NCBI RefSeq assembly: GCF_023509825.1
Contig: NZ_JAKQXY010000001.1
Span: 248,001 to 312,000 of the forward strand
Length of the DNA: 64,000 bases
Source: Spiroplasma attinicola
GTDB lineage: Bacteria > Bacillota_I > Bacilli_A > Mycoplasmatales > VBWQ01
Reading direction: 5' to 3'
Positions within the stretch are counted from its first letter, which is position 1. Every line of letters begins with the position of its first letter. The position numbers and the translations under genes are program-made. Below the pieces are notes generated by a model that was given only the letters and a program-made list of their open reading frames with translations, did no database searches and had not been told where the DNA came from. Below, one piece after another: positions 1 to 12,395 of this stretch.

Positions 1-1011
1 CTTATTACAGGGCTTGTCCCTTTAATTAAAGACTTAATTTTTAATGCTCCTGACTTAACTCAAGGAATTGAACATTTAACACTTGGTAACACTCATCCAA
101 CTAATAAAAATAATAATAGTTATAATTTAAAAACAGTTTTTACTGATTTAAAAACAATTATAAATGATAAAACAAAAGTTGAAGCACTTGCAACAAAACT
201 TTTATCATCACCATTTCTTTATGACATAAAAATTTCACTTTCACTTCCTCCTTCAGGCAGTTTTGATGTTCCATTACCTGCAGGACTAGATGTCAAATCT
301 GATACTAAAAATGAATTAATTACAACAATAACTAATCTTTTAACTGGTTCAGATTTTGGCAATACTTTTAATGATATTTTCAATGTTATTGAAAAATTAA
401 ATGATCAATTTCAAGGTTCAGATGGTATTGACTTAAACTTAAAAAATATTAAAAATCTTTTAACTAACAAAGATAATGGTCTATTAACACTATTAAGCGA
501 TGTCGCTGATACAATTGCTAATATTATTAGTCCCAATAATCCAGAAGATGAAATTACTAATGAACAATTAGCAGCTTTATATGAAAGTATTGGTGGTCAA
601 ACACCAAAAAATAATACAACAGAACTTACTTTTAGAAAAAACTCAATTCTATGAAAATTACAAACTGAATTAGCAAATAATCAATCAGATTTGAGTAATA
701 TAGTTAAAGTTATTTATCGAAATGACCAATATAAAGGTGTAACTAACATTATTATGGATCAAAATGAAAATTGAATTAAAGAAAATTATACAAATTATTT
801 AAGCTCAAATTATGCAAAAAGTAATATATCTAATATTAACTATCAAACAACAAAAAATGACAGTCAAACAATTACTAATATTAGTTATGACTTCGTCTAT
901 GAAATTGGAACAAATAAATACCACTTCTTTATCAAAGGTGCTGCAATTGATAATAACGATGATTTTTCTGGAACTCATAACTTTAAATTCACAGATATTT
1001 ATAAAATATAA
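1..1011 (+). CDS. C-terminal part of a large surface lipoprotein (MOLPALP-like), 5' truncated by window
   Basis: Frame 1 is open from the first base to a TAA at 1009-1011, giving 336 residues without a start, so the N-terminus lies outside the window. Two in-frame TGA codons must be Trp. The protein is rich in Asn, Thr, Lys, Leu and Ile, has no membrane segment in the part seen, and contains stretches such as ENW-IKENYTNYL and a Tyr/Phe-rich beta-like C-terminus. This style fits the large mollicute lipoprotein family called MOLPALP, thought to sit on the outer face of the membrane. The family assignment is from general resemblance only, because the lipobox end is missing. The next gene is convergent. 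Confidence 0.55.
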
Positions 1012-1329
1012 ACAACTTTACCTTCCTTTTAAATTAAAAGAGATTTTATTTACTGAGAAAGAGAAAAAATAAAAAAAATCCTTGCTTTTTTAAGATTATT
1101 TGTTAGAATTATTATTAGGATTTAAGATTCCTTAAGTCCTTTTATAATAAGGTAATATGTAACTTTTTAAGAATACTTGAATATATAAACAATATATAAT
1201 AATTTAAATTAAAAATTAATCTAAAACCCCTAATTTAAACTCTATACCCCAATAACCTTAAGTTTTATTTATAAAATAAATTAATCCCCCTTTTTTTATA
1301 ATTCATATTGCCTTAGATATTCTTGTATC

Positions 1330-1359
1330 ACAAGAGTCATCCCGACTCTTGTTTTTTTT
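1330..1359 (+). terminator. Intrinsic terminator
   Basis: A 9-bp perfect stem (ACAAGAGTC at 1330-1338 with GACTCTTGT at 1344-1352), loop ATCCC, then a T run. It points rightward and probably ends the lipoprotein transcript, though it lies about 320 bases beyond the stop. Confidence 0.8.
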
Positions 1360-1365
1360 ATGTCA

Positions 1366-1399
1366 AAAAAGAGTTTATTAAATTTAATAAACTCTTTTT
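1366..1399. terminator. Bidirectional terminator
   Basis: A perfect 15-bp inverted repeat (1366-1380 with 1385-1399) with an AATT loop, flanked by A and T runs. It can act on both strands, and suits the leftward RloB-like gene whose stop codon is at 1414-1416. Confidence 0.8.
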
Positions 1400-1413
1400 A
1401 TCTTTATATTTTA

Positions 1414-2016
1414 TTATCTTTCTTTATCATCCGAAAAATCAAACAAAGAAATATTTGAATCTAATGATTTTAACTTTGTATCAATATTTCTAAAGTTTTC
1501 TTCATTAAACACTTTCTTAATAAAATGATCATGTTCTTTAAACAATTCTTTTAAATTACTTTTATTTTTAAATTTAGGTGACATAGAAAAATGATTTAAA
1601 TAAAATATTTCAAAGTTTCAACCTTGAGGTAAAAATCAAATTGCAAAATTTTCTTTAGTTCTTTTATCTGTAACTAAATATTCTTTTAATTCTTCAAAAA
1701 GTTTATTTTCAAGATTAACAATTTTTTTATTTTCATTTTGAATACTAGGTTGATTATCATTATCTTTTCAAAGTATTATTTTATCGTACTTTGATTTTAT
1801 TCCAGTTCTTTTCAAAAACTTCACTGTTCTTTCAATATTTAAAATACAATTAATTTCTCTTTTAATAAAAATAATTTCTGTAAATTTAATAAACTTTGGT
1901 TGATATTGTTTAATATATTTATTTAACTGACAAAAATAATTCTGTTCATCCAAATGTGTTGTTTTTCCCTCACAACAAATTACCAATAAAGCTAATGACT
2001 CTATACCCCTTCACAT
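1414..2016 (-). CDS. RloB-like protein (second gene of an AAA/RloB two-gene unit)
   Basis: 200 residues, starting at ATG 2016. The N-terminus reads SLALLVICCEGKTTHLDEQNYF, which matches the RloB pattern of a hydrophobic strand, CEG.KT and E.NYF (Toprim-like acidic site). A DNDN motif follows near residue 89, and near residue 122 comes NFAIWF, then about ten residues later NHF, like the family's FEIWLLLHF block. Five or so TGA codons are read as Trp. The gene starts one base after the stop of the AAA ATPase gene (TAATATG), so the two are almost surely co-translated. RloA/RloB pairs, and the related AbiLi/AbiLii of lactococci, act in phage defence. The function here is inferred from that pairing; the nuclease or other activity is not shown. 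Confidence 0.7.
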
Positions 2017-2017
2017 A

Positions 2018-3244
2018 TTACACTAAATTAACTTTCTCATTGTTATTACTAAAAAAATCATAAATTTCATTAATATTATTAGAATCTGGGTGCGAATTAA
2101 TTATTTCTGATACATAATTTTTTGAAAATAATTTATCATTTCTTTTAATACTATAATTTTCAAAATTACTTAACTTTTGAAAATTTTTATCAGAATCATA
2201 CAAACTAACATTAATACAACTATTATGAATTTCAACATTATCAAAAATATAAGGATTATGAGTCGTAAAAAGTAATTGTGAATTATTAAGATTATTTTCA
2301 TTAAAATAAAATAATCTTAAAATTGTATCAATAATTCTTGGATGAAAAGAATTTTCAATTTCATCAATTAAATATAATGATGAGTGTATTTTATTTAAAA
2401 GTATTGGTAACATAATAAAAACAAAACGTTTTGTTCCATCAGAAAGATTATCTAAAAAAACTTTAATAATTTTATTATTATTTCTGACCAAAACAATTAT
2501 TTCATCTCTTAATCGATCATATTCAAAATCAATAATATTAGAATCGGCAGCAAGCATTAAAATTTTAAACAAATTTAAAAATTTTTGATTTTCAAGATTC
2601 TTTTGTTCAAGAAAACATCTTTTGATTTTTTTATTCATTCAAGATAAAGAATAATTTTCCTCAATAACACCTCAATTGTTCTTAAAATAAGCAATATTTT
2701 TAATGAAATTAAAAAGCTGATTAATTAAATTAATTTCAAAACTATTTAAATTAAAAGTTTCATTTTTTTCATATTGCGAAATTTCAGCAATTCTTCATAA
2801 TAAAGAATACTTATTTTTATTATCAAAAATCAATTTTCAATTATTATTGAATTGTTTTTCTTGTAAATACAATTTTTCTGAAAAAATTTGATAATTTTCA
2901 TCAATAAGAATTTCATGTTTAACAATATTTTTATTAATTAAATATTCAAAACTAAATTCTTTTGATTTTTTTTCTAATTCAAAAAAATTCTTACTTTTTA
3001 TTTTATCAAATTGATTAATTATAATTTGCTGATACATATAAATTGCATCAAAAAAAGATGTTTTTCCTGAAGCATTAACACCAATAATACCAGCAAGATT
3101 AAAAGTATAAACAAAATTACTATTTGCTAATTTATGTTTTCTAACAACTTCCTTATTTTTATCAGCAATATTTTTATTAGTATAAAATTCAACTTCAGCA
3201 TTTTTTAAAGATTTGAACCCCTTAATATTAATTTTTGTAATCAT
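2018..3244 (-). CDS. AAA-type ATPase, RloA/AbiLi-like (OLD/ABC-ATPase class)
   Basis: 408 residues, ATG at 3244, with a strong Shine-Dalgarno (GGAGGGG) 6 bases upstream. It begins MITKINIKGFKSLKNAEVEF, the usual start of AAA15/AAA21 ATPases. Walker A is GVNASGKTSF near residue 55. Walker B is LYLIDEIENSFHP near residue 305, followed by a switch segment LLFTTHNPYIFDN. The long middle part carries several TGA-Trp codons, so a standard-code reading would split the gene into three pieces. With the RloB-like gene behind it, this resembles two-gene defence systems in which the ATPase senses or holds the effector. No restriction genes are in view. Confidence 0.75.
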
Positions 3245-3265
3245 TGTATCCCCTCCTTTTTCTTA

Positions 3266-3282
3266 TTACAAAAAAATTGTAA
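3266..3282. promoter_or_regulatory. Inverted repeat ahead of the AAA/RloB unit
   Basis: TTACAA, five A, TTGTAA lies just upstream of the Shine-Dalgarno of the AAA gene. It could be an operator or an mRNA hairpin. In such A+T-rich DNA it could also be chance. Confidence 0.3.
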
Positions 3283-3368
3283 CATAAATAAAAAAGTATG
3301 ACGATAAAAATTCATAAAAAGAATATTTTTTAAAATTGATTTCAAGACTCTTCTTTTAATTATTGTTT

Positions 3369-3376
3369 GTTATAAT
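3369..3376 (+). promoter_or_regulatory. Extended -10 promoter for polA
   Basis: TG-T-TATAAT, 30 bases before the polA start codon. No good -35 is seen, as expected for an extended -10 promoter. Confidence 0.5.
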
Positions 3377-3406
3377 TAAAAAGAAAAAAATCGCTTGTGG
3401 TGAAAA

Positions 3407-6031
3407 ATGAAAAAAGCATTAATTATTGATGGTAATAATTTAATTTATAAAGCATATTACGCAACAGCATATCGTGGTGCTAATTTACATTCATTTAATG
3501 GTGTTCCAACTAATGCTTTATATGCTTTCATTAGAATGCTTAATAAATTTATTACAGCAAATAATTATGATGCAATTTTTGTTGCTTTTGACGCTGGTAA
3601 AACAACTTTTCGTAATGAAAAATATAACGAATATAAAGGAACTCGTAAAGCAACACCAAGCGAATTATTAGTGCAAATTGATTTAGTAAAGCAATTTTTA
3701 AATTTAGCAGAAATTCCTTGAGAACAAGAAACTAATTATGAAGCCGATGATTTAATTGGAACAATTATTTTTAAAGCTAAAGATTATCATATTAATATTA
3801 TTAGTAGCGATAAAGATTTATATCAATTATTAGATCAAAATATTGAAATTTTATTACCAGAAAAAGGATTAAGTGAACTAAGAACATTTAATCAAACAAC
3901 ATTAAAAAAAGAATTAATGCTTGATCCAAAGCAAATTCCTGATTATAAAGGATTAATTGGTGATAATTCCGATAATTTACCTGGTATTAAAGGTATTGGA
4001 CCAAAAACTGCACTTAAATTATTACAAAAATATCATACTTTGGAAGAAATTATTAAAAATGTTGATGAATTATCAGAAAAAGAAAGCAATTTAATTAAAA
4101 AAAATAGCAAAACTGGTCTTTTAACAAAAGAATTAGCAACAATTTTAAAAGATGCACCAATAAAAAAAACTTTAAAAGACTGTGATTACGATATTAATTT
4201 ATTAAAAAAACCAGAATTACAAGAATTTTATAAAAAATATGATATGAAAAGTTTAATTGACGGAACTAAAACCGAAAAAAAAGTTAATGCAATTAAAAAT
4301 AGCAAAATTAAAATTATTGAAAAATGAGATGCAAAATTTAATGATGAAGTTAATTATTTATGAACTGAAATTTTTTGAAATAATTACCATCGTGATCCCT
4401 TATTAGCAATTGTAATTAAAAATAAATTTGGTGTTTTTTATTGCCGAAAAAGCATTATTGCCGAAGATAAAGAACTGCAAAATTTTTTAACTAATAAAAA
4501 ATATCAAAAAATTACTTGAGACATTAAAAAAACTATTATTTCTACTATTAATAATTTTAATATTATTATCAATGGTTTTATTTTTGATCATATGTTAGCT
4601 AGTTATTTATTATATGCTAATGAAAATATTACATTAGAAAATATTGCTCATATTTTAGAAACAGAAAATTATGGTGAATTAAATGATGCTGAATTTTATG
4701 GTAAGGCAAGTAAGAAAAAAATTCCAAATTCAGAAATTGATATTGCTAAATATTTAGAATTAAAAATAAATTTTTTAGTTGAATCTTATCCAATCTTAAT
4801 TGAAAAATTAAAAAATACTAATAGTTGAAATCTATACCAAGAAATTGAATTGCCAACAGTTTATCCTTTGATTACTATGGAAATTAATGGTATTGCTGTT
4901 GATCGTAAACAATTAAAAAGTATGACTGAACAAACAAAGATTAATTTGGAAAAAATTGAAGATAAAATTAATCAAATTGCTAACCAAAAAATTAACCTAA
5001 ATTCGCCAAAACAAGTTAGCAACTATTTATTCAATGAATTAAAGTTACCCAATTTAAAAAAAGGCAGCACTGCTTATGAAGTTCTAATTAATCTAAAAGA
5101 TGAACATCCCGTTATTAAAATTTTAATAGAATACCGCAAATTACAAAAACTTTATACTACTTATCTTAATGGTTTAGAAAAATATATTTTTCCTGATAAT
5201 AAAATTCATACAATTTACAATCAAGTTCAAACAAGTACCGGCAGATTATCTTCAACTGATCCTAATATGCAAAATATTACTGTTAAAGATACTGAGCAAA
5301 GAGAAGTAAGAAAAATATTTATTCCGAGTAAAGAAAATTTAAAAATTCTTTCTTGTGATTATTCACAAATTGAATTAAGACTTTTAGCTCACATTAGCAA
5401 TGATGAAAATTTAATTAATGCTTTTTTACAAAGTCATGATATTCATTTAGAAACTGCAAGTAAAATTTTTAATGTTGAATTAAGTCAAGTAACAAAAGAA
5501 CAAAGAAACCGTGCTAAGACTGTTAATTTTGGTATTATTTATGGGATATCTAGCTTTGGTTTAGCACAACAACTAAAAATTTCAGTAAAAGAAGCAAAAG
5601 AATTTATTGATAAATATTTAGCAATTTATCCAAAAATTAAAAACTATATTAGCGATACAATTAAATTTTGCCAAGAACACGGTTATGTTGAAACGCTTTA
5701 TCATCGTCGTAGAGATGTACCTGAAATTAATAATCAAAATTCTTTAATTAGAGAATTTGGTCAAAGAATTGCCATGAATACACCAATTCAAGGTACTGCA
5801 GCTGATATTATTAAGATTGCTATGATTGAAATTGATACTGAAATTAAAACAAATAATATTAAAGCAAGATTAGTTGCTCAAATTCATGATGAACTAATTT
5901 TTGAAGTTGATGAAAAAATAGTAGCAAGTGAAACAAAAAAAATTGACCAAATTATGAATGAAGTTATTAAATTAAAAGTTCCATTAATAGTTAATAGTGT
6001 TTCTGGAAATAACTGATATGATTTAAAATAA
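3407..6031 (+). CDS. polA: DNA polymerase I
   Basis: 874 residues. The N-terminal 5'-nuclease domain starts MKKALIIDGNNLIYKAYY and contains the DSDNLPGIKGIGPKTA helix-hairpin-helix. The middle region corresponds to the proofreading domain but shows no clear DEDD carboxylates, as in other Gram-positive-type enzymes. The polymerase domain carries motif A (DYSQIELRLLAHIS), motif B (RAKTVNFGIIYGIS) and motif C (QIHDELIFEV). Role: Okazaki-fragment processing and repair gap filling. Six or more TGA codons encode Trp. mutM follows 36 bases later and is probably co-transcribed. The start has only a weak ribosome site (GTGGTG). Confidence 0.97.
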
Positions 6032-6067
6032 TAATAAAAAAAACTAAAAAGATAAAGGAACAAAATA

Positions 6068-6898
6068 ATGCCAGAATTACCAGAAGTTGAAACAGTAAGA
6101 AAAACTTTAGAACCACTATTAATTAATCATAAAATTACTAACATAAGAATTTTTCTTAATAAAATTGTTAAAAATCCTGATATTTTAACTTTTAAAAGCA
6201 AAATTGTTGGTCAAACAATTCATAAAGTTGAAAGAAAAGCAAAACTAATAATTTTTGTTTTGGATGATGACGTTTTATTAAGTCATTTAAGAATGGAAGG
6301 AAAATACTATTATCAAAAAAAAGATGAAAAAATTAATTGAAAACATGTTCTTTTGGTTTTAGATTTAGATAATGGCTATCAATTACGCTATCACGATACA
6401 AGAAGATTTGGAACTTTTCATTTGCAAAATAAAAAAACATATCAATCTTTAAAACCCTATACTAATATTGGTCCAGAACCATGAAATGAATTAGTAACAG
6501 TTAATTATTTAAAAGAAAAATGAAACAATAAAAAACAAAAAGTTAAAACTGCGTTGCTTGATCAAACTATTATTAGTGGTCTTGGTAATATTTATGCTGA
6601 CGAAGTTTTATTTGCAGCTAAAGTTCACCCTGAAACACCTGTCAATAAACTATCTAGTGAAGATCTTAATGCAATTATTAATAATGCAATTAAAATTTTA
6701 AAATTATCAATTGAATTAGGTGGTTCAACAATTGCTACTTATACTTCAAGTTTAGGTATTAAAGGCACTTTTCAAAACCATTTACAAGTTCATACTAGAG
6801 TAAATCAACCTTGCTTTATATGTCAAAATATTATTAAAAAAATTAAAGTTAATAATCGAGGAACTTATTTCTGCTCTTATTGTCAAACTAAAAAATAA
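6068..6898 (+). CDS. mutM: Formamidopyrimidine-DNA glycosylase
   Basis: 276 residues, starting MPELPEVETVRKTL with the catalytic Pro after Met removal and Glu next to it. A C-terminal zinc finger is visible (C-F-I-C ... C-S-Y-C). It removes 8-oxoguanine and other oxidised purines from DNA and cleaves the backbone by beta/delta elimination. Length is normal for the family. The ribosome site AAAGGA is 10 bases upstream. It follows polA, the polymerase that fills repair gaps, in the same direction, an arrangement common in low-GC bacteria. Confidence 0.96.
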
Positions 6899-6982
6899 TT
6901 TAATTAAATCGGGATAAAATAATTTAATTAGTGTGGAAAAAATAATAATAATTAACAAATATAAATTAATGTAAAAATTCAT

Positions 6983-7002
6983 TGTGGATAAAATGTGGAT
7001 AA
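6983..7002. promoter_or_regulatory. Two perfect DnaA boxes
   Basis: TGTGGATAA occurs at 6983-6991 and again at 6994-7002, each the exact complement of the consensus TTATCCACA, one helical turn apart. A weaker relative (TGTGGAAAA) lies at about 6932. They sit 100 bases before the DnaB/DnaD-like initiator gene. Confidence 0.75.
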
Positions 7003-7103
7003 AGATGTGAAGTCATCATATTTCTTTATTTATATTTTATTATTAATATAATTAATGATAGGTTTATACTAAGACCAATTTTTTAAGTGCTAAGGGAGTA
7101 ATA

Positions 7104-8216
7104 ATGCAAAGAATAATTAACGAATCTGATACTTTTCAGTTAATACTTGATGATAATATTGATATCATAGACTACCAATATCTTTTTATGTTATATCAAC
7201 CAATAGTTGGCGTTAATAGCATAAATTTATATCTAACTTTAATTCAAGAAAAAAATTTAACTAATAGAATTAATTTAGAATTTAACCATAAAAGATTAAT
7301 GTTATTATTAGGTCTTAATGAAATTGAATTATTACAGGCATTTCAAAAATTAGAAACTTATAAATTGTTAATTAGTTATTATTTTCCTTTAAAATCAATT
7401 TATATTTATAAATTACAAAAACCTTTGCTACCAAAACAATTTTTTGCAAATCCCGAATTAGAAAATAAATTAACAAATAAATTAGGAGCTTTACAATTTG
7501 AAAGACAAAAATATTATTTTTTAAAATTTCAACCAGAGATTACTGAAGACTTTATTAATATTAGCCATACTCAAGAAGAAGAAATTAGTCCTTCAAGAAT
7601 CAATTTACAACAATTAATTAATAAATTAAATAAAACTGAAGAAACTATTATCATTAATCAACCTGAAAAAACAATCAAACCTTATCAAATGCGAGCAAAT
7701 TTAGAAGCAACGCGACAAACTTTTAATATTAATAACAAAAATGTTTTAAATCAAACTTTAAATCTAATTCAAGAAAAAAGTCCTGAAGATTATATTCAAT
7801 ACTTAACTAAAAAACCAATTGATAATAAATTAAAAAATACTTTAAAATCATTAAGTTTTGAATATCAACTTAATAATGAAGTAATTAATTGTCTTTTTGA
7901 ATATACCTGATTCAAAAATGATAAACGAATTGAACCTAATTATATTTTAAAAATTGCTAAAACATTTCAAGAAAATAAAATTGATAACGCTAATGACGCT
8001 TTAAAACATTTAAAATTAGCTTATTTAAAAAGCAAAAAGCATTCTTTTGCTAATAGTAAATCTTATCGTCAAGATGTTTTATGAACTAATGATCAATTTG
8101 ATTTTAATTTACACAAAAAAAACATTAATTTCCAAGAACTAGAAAAGAACGAAGATCAAAATTTAATGTCAGAAGAAGAAATTAGAGAAATTTTAAAAGA
8201 ATTTGATAATCACTAA
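7104..8216 (+). CDS. DnaB/DnaD-like replication initiation protein
   Basis: 370 residues. The N-terminal winged-helix-like part contains YQYLFMLYQPIVGVNSINLYLTL, typical of the Firmicutes helicase-loading protein DnaB (DnaD family). The C-terminal half has the helical DnaD/DnaB2 domain (NNEVINCLFEYTW-F region near residue 260). It should help bring the DnaI-helicase complex to melted origin DNA at the membrane. The gene is preceded by GGGAG and followed 49 bases later by dnaI, its usual partner. Tandem DnaA boxes lie upstream and suggest control by DnaA. In older mollicute annotation such genes are often only called hypothetical. Confidence 0.85.
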
Positions 8217-8265
8217 TATAATTAAATTATAGTAGATAATCATTTTTAATTAGGAGTTTAAATCT

Positions 8266-9144
8266 ATGACAGAAAATTTAAGTCAATTACTTCAAACAAA
8301 TGAAAATAATAAAGAATTTATAGAATTTATTGAGACAAATAAAATTACTGATAAATTACTTAACGATAATTATCACTTATTTGAAGCATATTTAACTAGT
8401 TATAATTTATGTAAGAAACGAGAAAATATTAGTAAATGTCAACAAGAAATTCCCGGTTATCGTTTAAAACTAATTATTAATAGTAATCAACAAATTAATA
8501 CAATTCTAACTGATTGTCTACATCGAATTAATAATCTAGATCAAAAACAAGTAATGAATAAGTTTTTAATTCGTCATTATGATGATGCTTTATTATCACT
8601 TTCCTGAAATAAAGATTTTTTAGTAGTTGGCAGAGAGCGTCAAGAAATTGTTAATTACTTAAAACAAACTTTAAAAGCAAAAAATTATCCTGGTTTATAT
8701 TTATATGGTGATTCTCAAGTTGGTAAAACTTTTATTTTTATTTTATTAGCTAATAAACTAATCCAAAAAAAACACACTGTTTGTTTTATTTCTTGACCAG
8801 AATTCATTATTGAAATTAAAAAAAATTTTAATAATGAGAATGATAATAGTAATAAAATTGATCAAATAAAAAATTGTGATTTTTTGTTCATTGATGACTT
8901 AGGTAGTGAATTAGTTACTGCTTGAGAACGTGATGAATTACTATTTCCGATTCTTAATGCTAGAATCTTACCTTTAAAAACAACATTTATTAATTCAAAT
9001 TTTAGTATTAATGAATTAGCAGATTGTTATCGTAAACAAAATAATAAAATTGAAGAAACTAAAGTTAAAAGATTAATTGAAAGAATTAAAAAGTTAACTT
9101 TGCCAATAAAATTAACAAAGCAAGACTTAAATAATAAAAATTAA
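8266..9144 (+). CDS. dnaI: Primosomal protein DnaI, helicase loader
   Basis: 292 residues. An N-terminal helicase-interaction region holds a Cys pair region (NLCKKRENISKCQQEIPGY). Then comes an AAA+ core with Walker A (GLYLYGDSQVGKTFIF) near residue 150 and Walker B (CDFLFIDDLGSE) near residue 208. It loads the replicative DNA helicase on the origin together with the DnaB/DnaD-like protein encoded just before. Ribosome site AGGAG is 10 bases upstream of the ATG. No terminator separates it from its partner gene, so one operon is likely. Confidence 0.92.
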
Positions 9145-9207
9145 TTTTTATAAAATATTTAAAATAGAAAAAAATTTCCAAATACCCTTATTATTGTTTT
9201 GATATTT

Positions 9208-10259
<1,052 letters not shown>

Positions 10260-10272
10260 AAACTAAAAATTT

Positions 10273-10301
10273 AAAATGCATCTCAAAGGTGCATTTTTTT
10301 A
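10273..10301 (+). terminator. Terminator after gap
   Basis: Ten-pair stem (10273-10282 with 10288-10297, one G-T pair), loop TCAAA, then a T run. Confidence 0.85.
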
Positions 10302-10376
10302 TTACCGAATATTTAAAATATTGAAATATTAAATTATAAACTATAAAATATAATAGTTTAGTGCTAGGAGAAAAAA

Positions 10377-11570
10377 ATGAATAAAAAAACATTAAAAGAT
10401 ATTAATTTTGAAAATAAAAAAGTCATTGTTCGTTTGGACTTTAATGTTCCAATCGAAAATAATAAAATTACGGATGACACAAGAATCAAAGCAGCTTTAG
10501 AGACAATTAAATATTTACAAAATCATAATGCTAAAATTATCATGTTATCTCATTTGGGAAGAATTAAAACCGAAGCAGACAAAAAAACTCGTAGTCTCAG
10601 TTTAGTTGCTAAAAAATTACAAGAACTAATTAATCATCCAGTTATTTTTATTAATGAAACTAGAGGTAAAAATCTCGAAACAGCCGTTAATAAATTAAAA
10701 GCAAAAGATTTATTATTAATTGAAAATACTAGATTTGAAGATTTAAATGGTAAAAAAGAAAGTAAAAATGATCCTGAATTAGGAAAATATTGAGCTAGCC
10801 TAGGAGAAGTTTTTGTTAACGATGCATTTGGAACTGCTCATCGTGCTCACGCTTCTAATGTTGGTATTGCAACTTATATTAAAGATAGTTGTATTGGTTT
10901 TTTAATTGAAAAAGAATTAACAATGTTAAATAAGGTTGTAATTAATCCTGAAAGACCATTTGTTGCTATTTTAGGTGGCGCTAAAGTTTCTGATAAAATT
11001 GATGTTATAAAACAATTACTAACTAAAGCTGATTCAGTTTTAATTGGTGGCGGCATGGCTTATACATTTATGAAAGCACTAGGTTATAAAATTGGTAAGT
11101 CATTAGTAGAAAATGACAAAGTTGACTTAGCAAAAGAATTAATTAATTTAGGTAAGGATAAATTAGTTTTACCAGTTGATTATATTGCTGCACCAGAATT
11201 TAAAGATATTAAAGGAACAAATACTACTGATCAAAATATTGCCGATAATTTAATGGGCTTAGATATTGGAACAAAAACAGAAAAATTATTCCAAGATAAA
11301 TTAAAATCAGCTAAAACAATTGTTTGAAATGGCCCAATGGGAGTTTTTGAAATGAATAACTTCGCTCATGGAACAAAAGCAATTTGTGAAGCAATTGCAA
11401 ATTTAAAAAGTGCTTTTAGTTTAATTGGTGGTGGTGATAGTGCTGCTGCTGTAACTAAGTTTCATTATGAAAAAAAAGTTAGCTTTATTTCAACTGGTGG
11501 CGGTGCTTCATTAGAATATCTTGAAGGCAAAGACTTGCCAGGAATTACAGCAATTAAAAACAAAAACTAA
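10377..11570 (+). CDS. pgk: Phosphoglycerate kinase
   Basis: 397 residues. It begins with [24 protein letters not shown], the substrate-binding N-domain signature. The nucleotide-binding C-domain has [14 protein letters not shown] and the glycine-rich GGGDSAAAV and [13 protein letters not shown] motifs. It makes ATP from 1,3-bisphosphoglycerate and acts right after gap in glycolysis. AGGAG precedes the ATG by 8 bases. Its TAA stop shares a base with the ATG of the next gene (TAATG), so translation is probably coupled. Confidence 0.98.
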
Positions 11571-12241
11571 TGACAACAAATTCCGAAAATGATAATGTTT
11601 TTATCATTGTAAGTTTATTTTTATTAGCAGTAATTTCTGTAATGTTAATAATTCAATTAATTGTTTGAAGTATTATTGTTATTACTGCTAAAAAAACAAA
11701 AATTAAACTAACAAATAAAACCTATGAAACTTTGTTAATAAGTCAAGATTATCAAGATGTAAAAGTAAAAAAAGTAAAACTAGCAGTTAAATTTGCAAAT
11801 TATCACAAGCAAAATAATTGTTTAAAATTATCAAACCGAAATTTTGAAGAAAAAACAACTTGAAATGTTTACCAAAATTTAGTTAATATTTTATTAATTA
11901 AATGAAAAAAAACTAACAGAAAAACTAATATTATATTAATAATTAGTACCTTAATTTTTTATTTAAGTGCAATAGCTACAATTACTTTAAGTTTAATTTA
12001 TTATATTAATTTAGCACAAAAAACTATTAACCAAGTTGATACAAATGTCATAAGTATTTTAAGTTTTATTGTGTTAATTTTTTTAGTTTTAAGTTGATTA
12101 CTTTGAACAATGAGTTATGAAAAATTAAGAAAAGAAGTTATTCAATTAACTAAAACTTTTGATAATCAAAATTTATTAAAAATGGTTAAAAGAATTAGTG
12201 GTTATAAAACTTTATTTCCAGGTTCAGAATTATTATTTTAA
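11570..12241 (+). CDS. Membrane protein, possible catalytically dead YugP-type relative
   Basis: 223 residues. There is one membrane segment at about 10-37 and two more at about 130-180. Between them, YHKQNNCLKLSNRNFEEKTT aligns by eye with the YDP..K.LRLS..VY...S block that precedes the zinc site of YugP-type (PF04298) membrane peptidases. The place where HExGH should be reads LVNILLI, so no metal site is left. It overlaps the pgk stop by one base. A second such protein, clearer in this resemblance, is encoded at 13772-14587. The family link is a hand alignment, so a plain unknown membrane protein is the cautious reading. Confidence 0.5.
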
Positions 12242-12272
12242 TTAAAAGCGAATAGTTAGCTATAATGCAACT

Positions 12273-12314
12273 AAAGTAGTAAGTATTTAAACAGCACTTA
12301 CTACTTTTTATTTT
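12273..12314 (+). terminator. Intrinsic terminator
   Basis: Perfect 12-bp stem (12273-12284 with 12296-12307), 11-base loop, then TTATTTT. It ends the pgk transcript. Confidence 0.85.
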
Positions 12315-12395
12315 GCAATCAAAAAATAAACATTTTTAATAAATTGATAAAAAATAAAATTATGATATTATCTTTAATAAAAGGGGGTATAAATA

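Larger units (their letters stand above)
1012..1413. other. Intergenic stretch between convergent genes
   Basis: No open frame worth calling in code 4. The last 85 bases hold two strong terminator hairpins, listed separately. The first 300 bases are A+T-rich with a few C runs and show no structure I recognise. Confidence 0.5.

Noticed and set aside
812-1072. Open frame within and past the lipoprotein end
   Set aside because: It is out of frame with the long open C-terminal lipoprotein frame, lacks a ribosome site and has a composition typical of a shifted frame.
2018-3244. Apparent break of the AAA gene into separate genes
   Set aside because: All internal stops are TGA in one continuous frame, which is Trp in this organism.
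3407-9144. Chromosome origin at the DnaA boxes
   Set aside because: Only two to three boxes, no dnaA or dnaN gene and no clear unwinding element; a regulatory site is the safer call.
10874-11056. Minus-strand frame inside pgk
   Set aside because: Antisense shadow of a well conserved gene.
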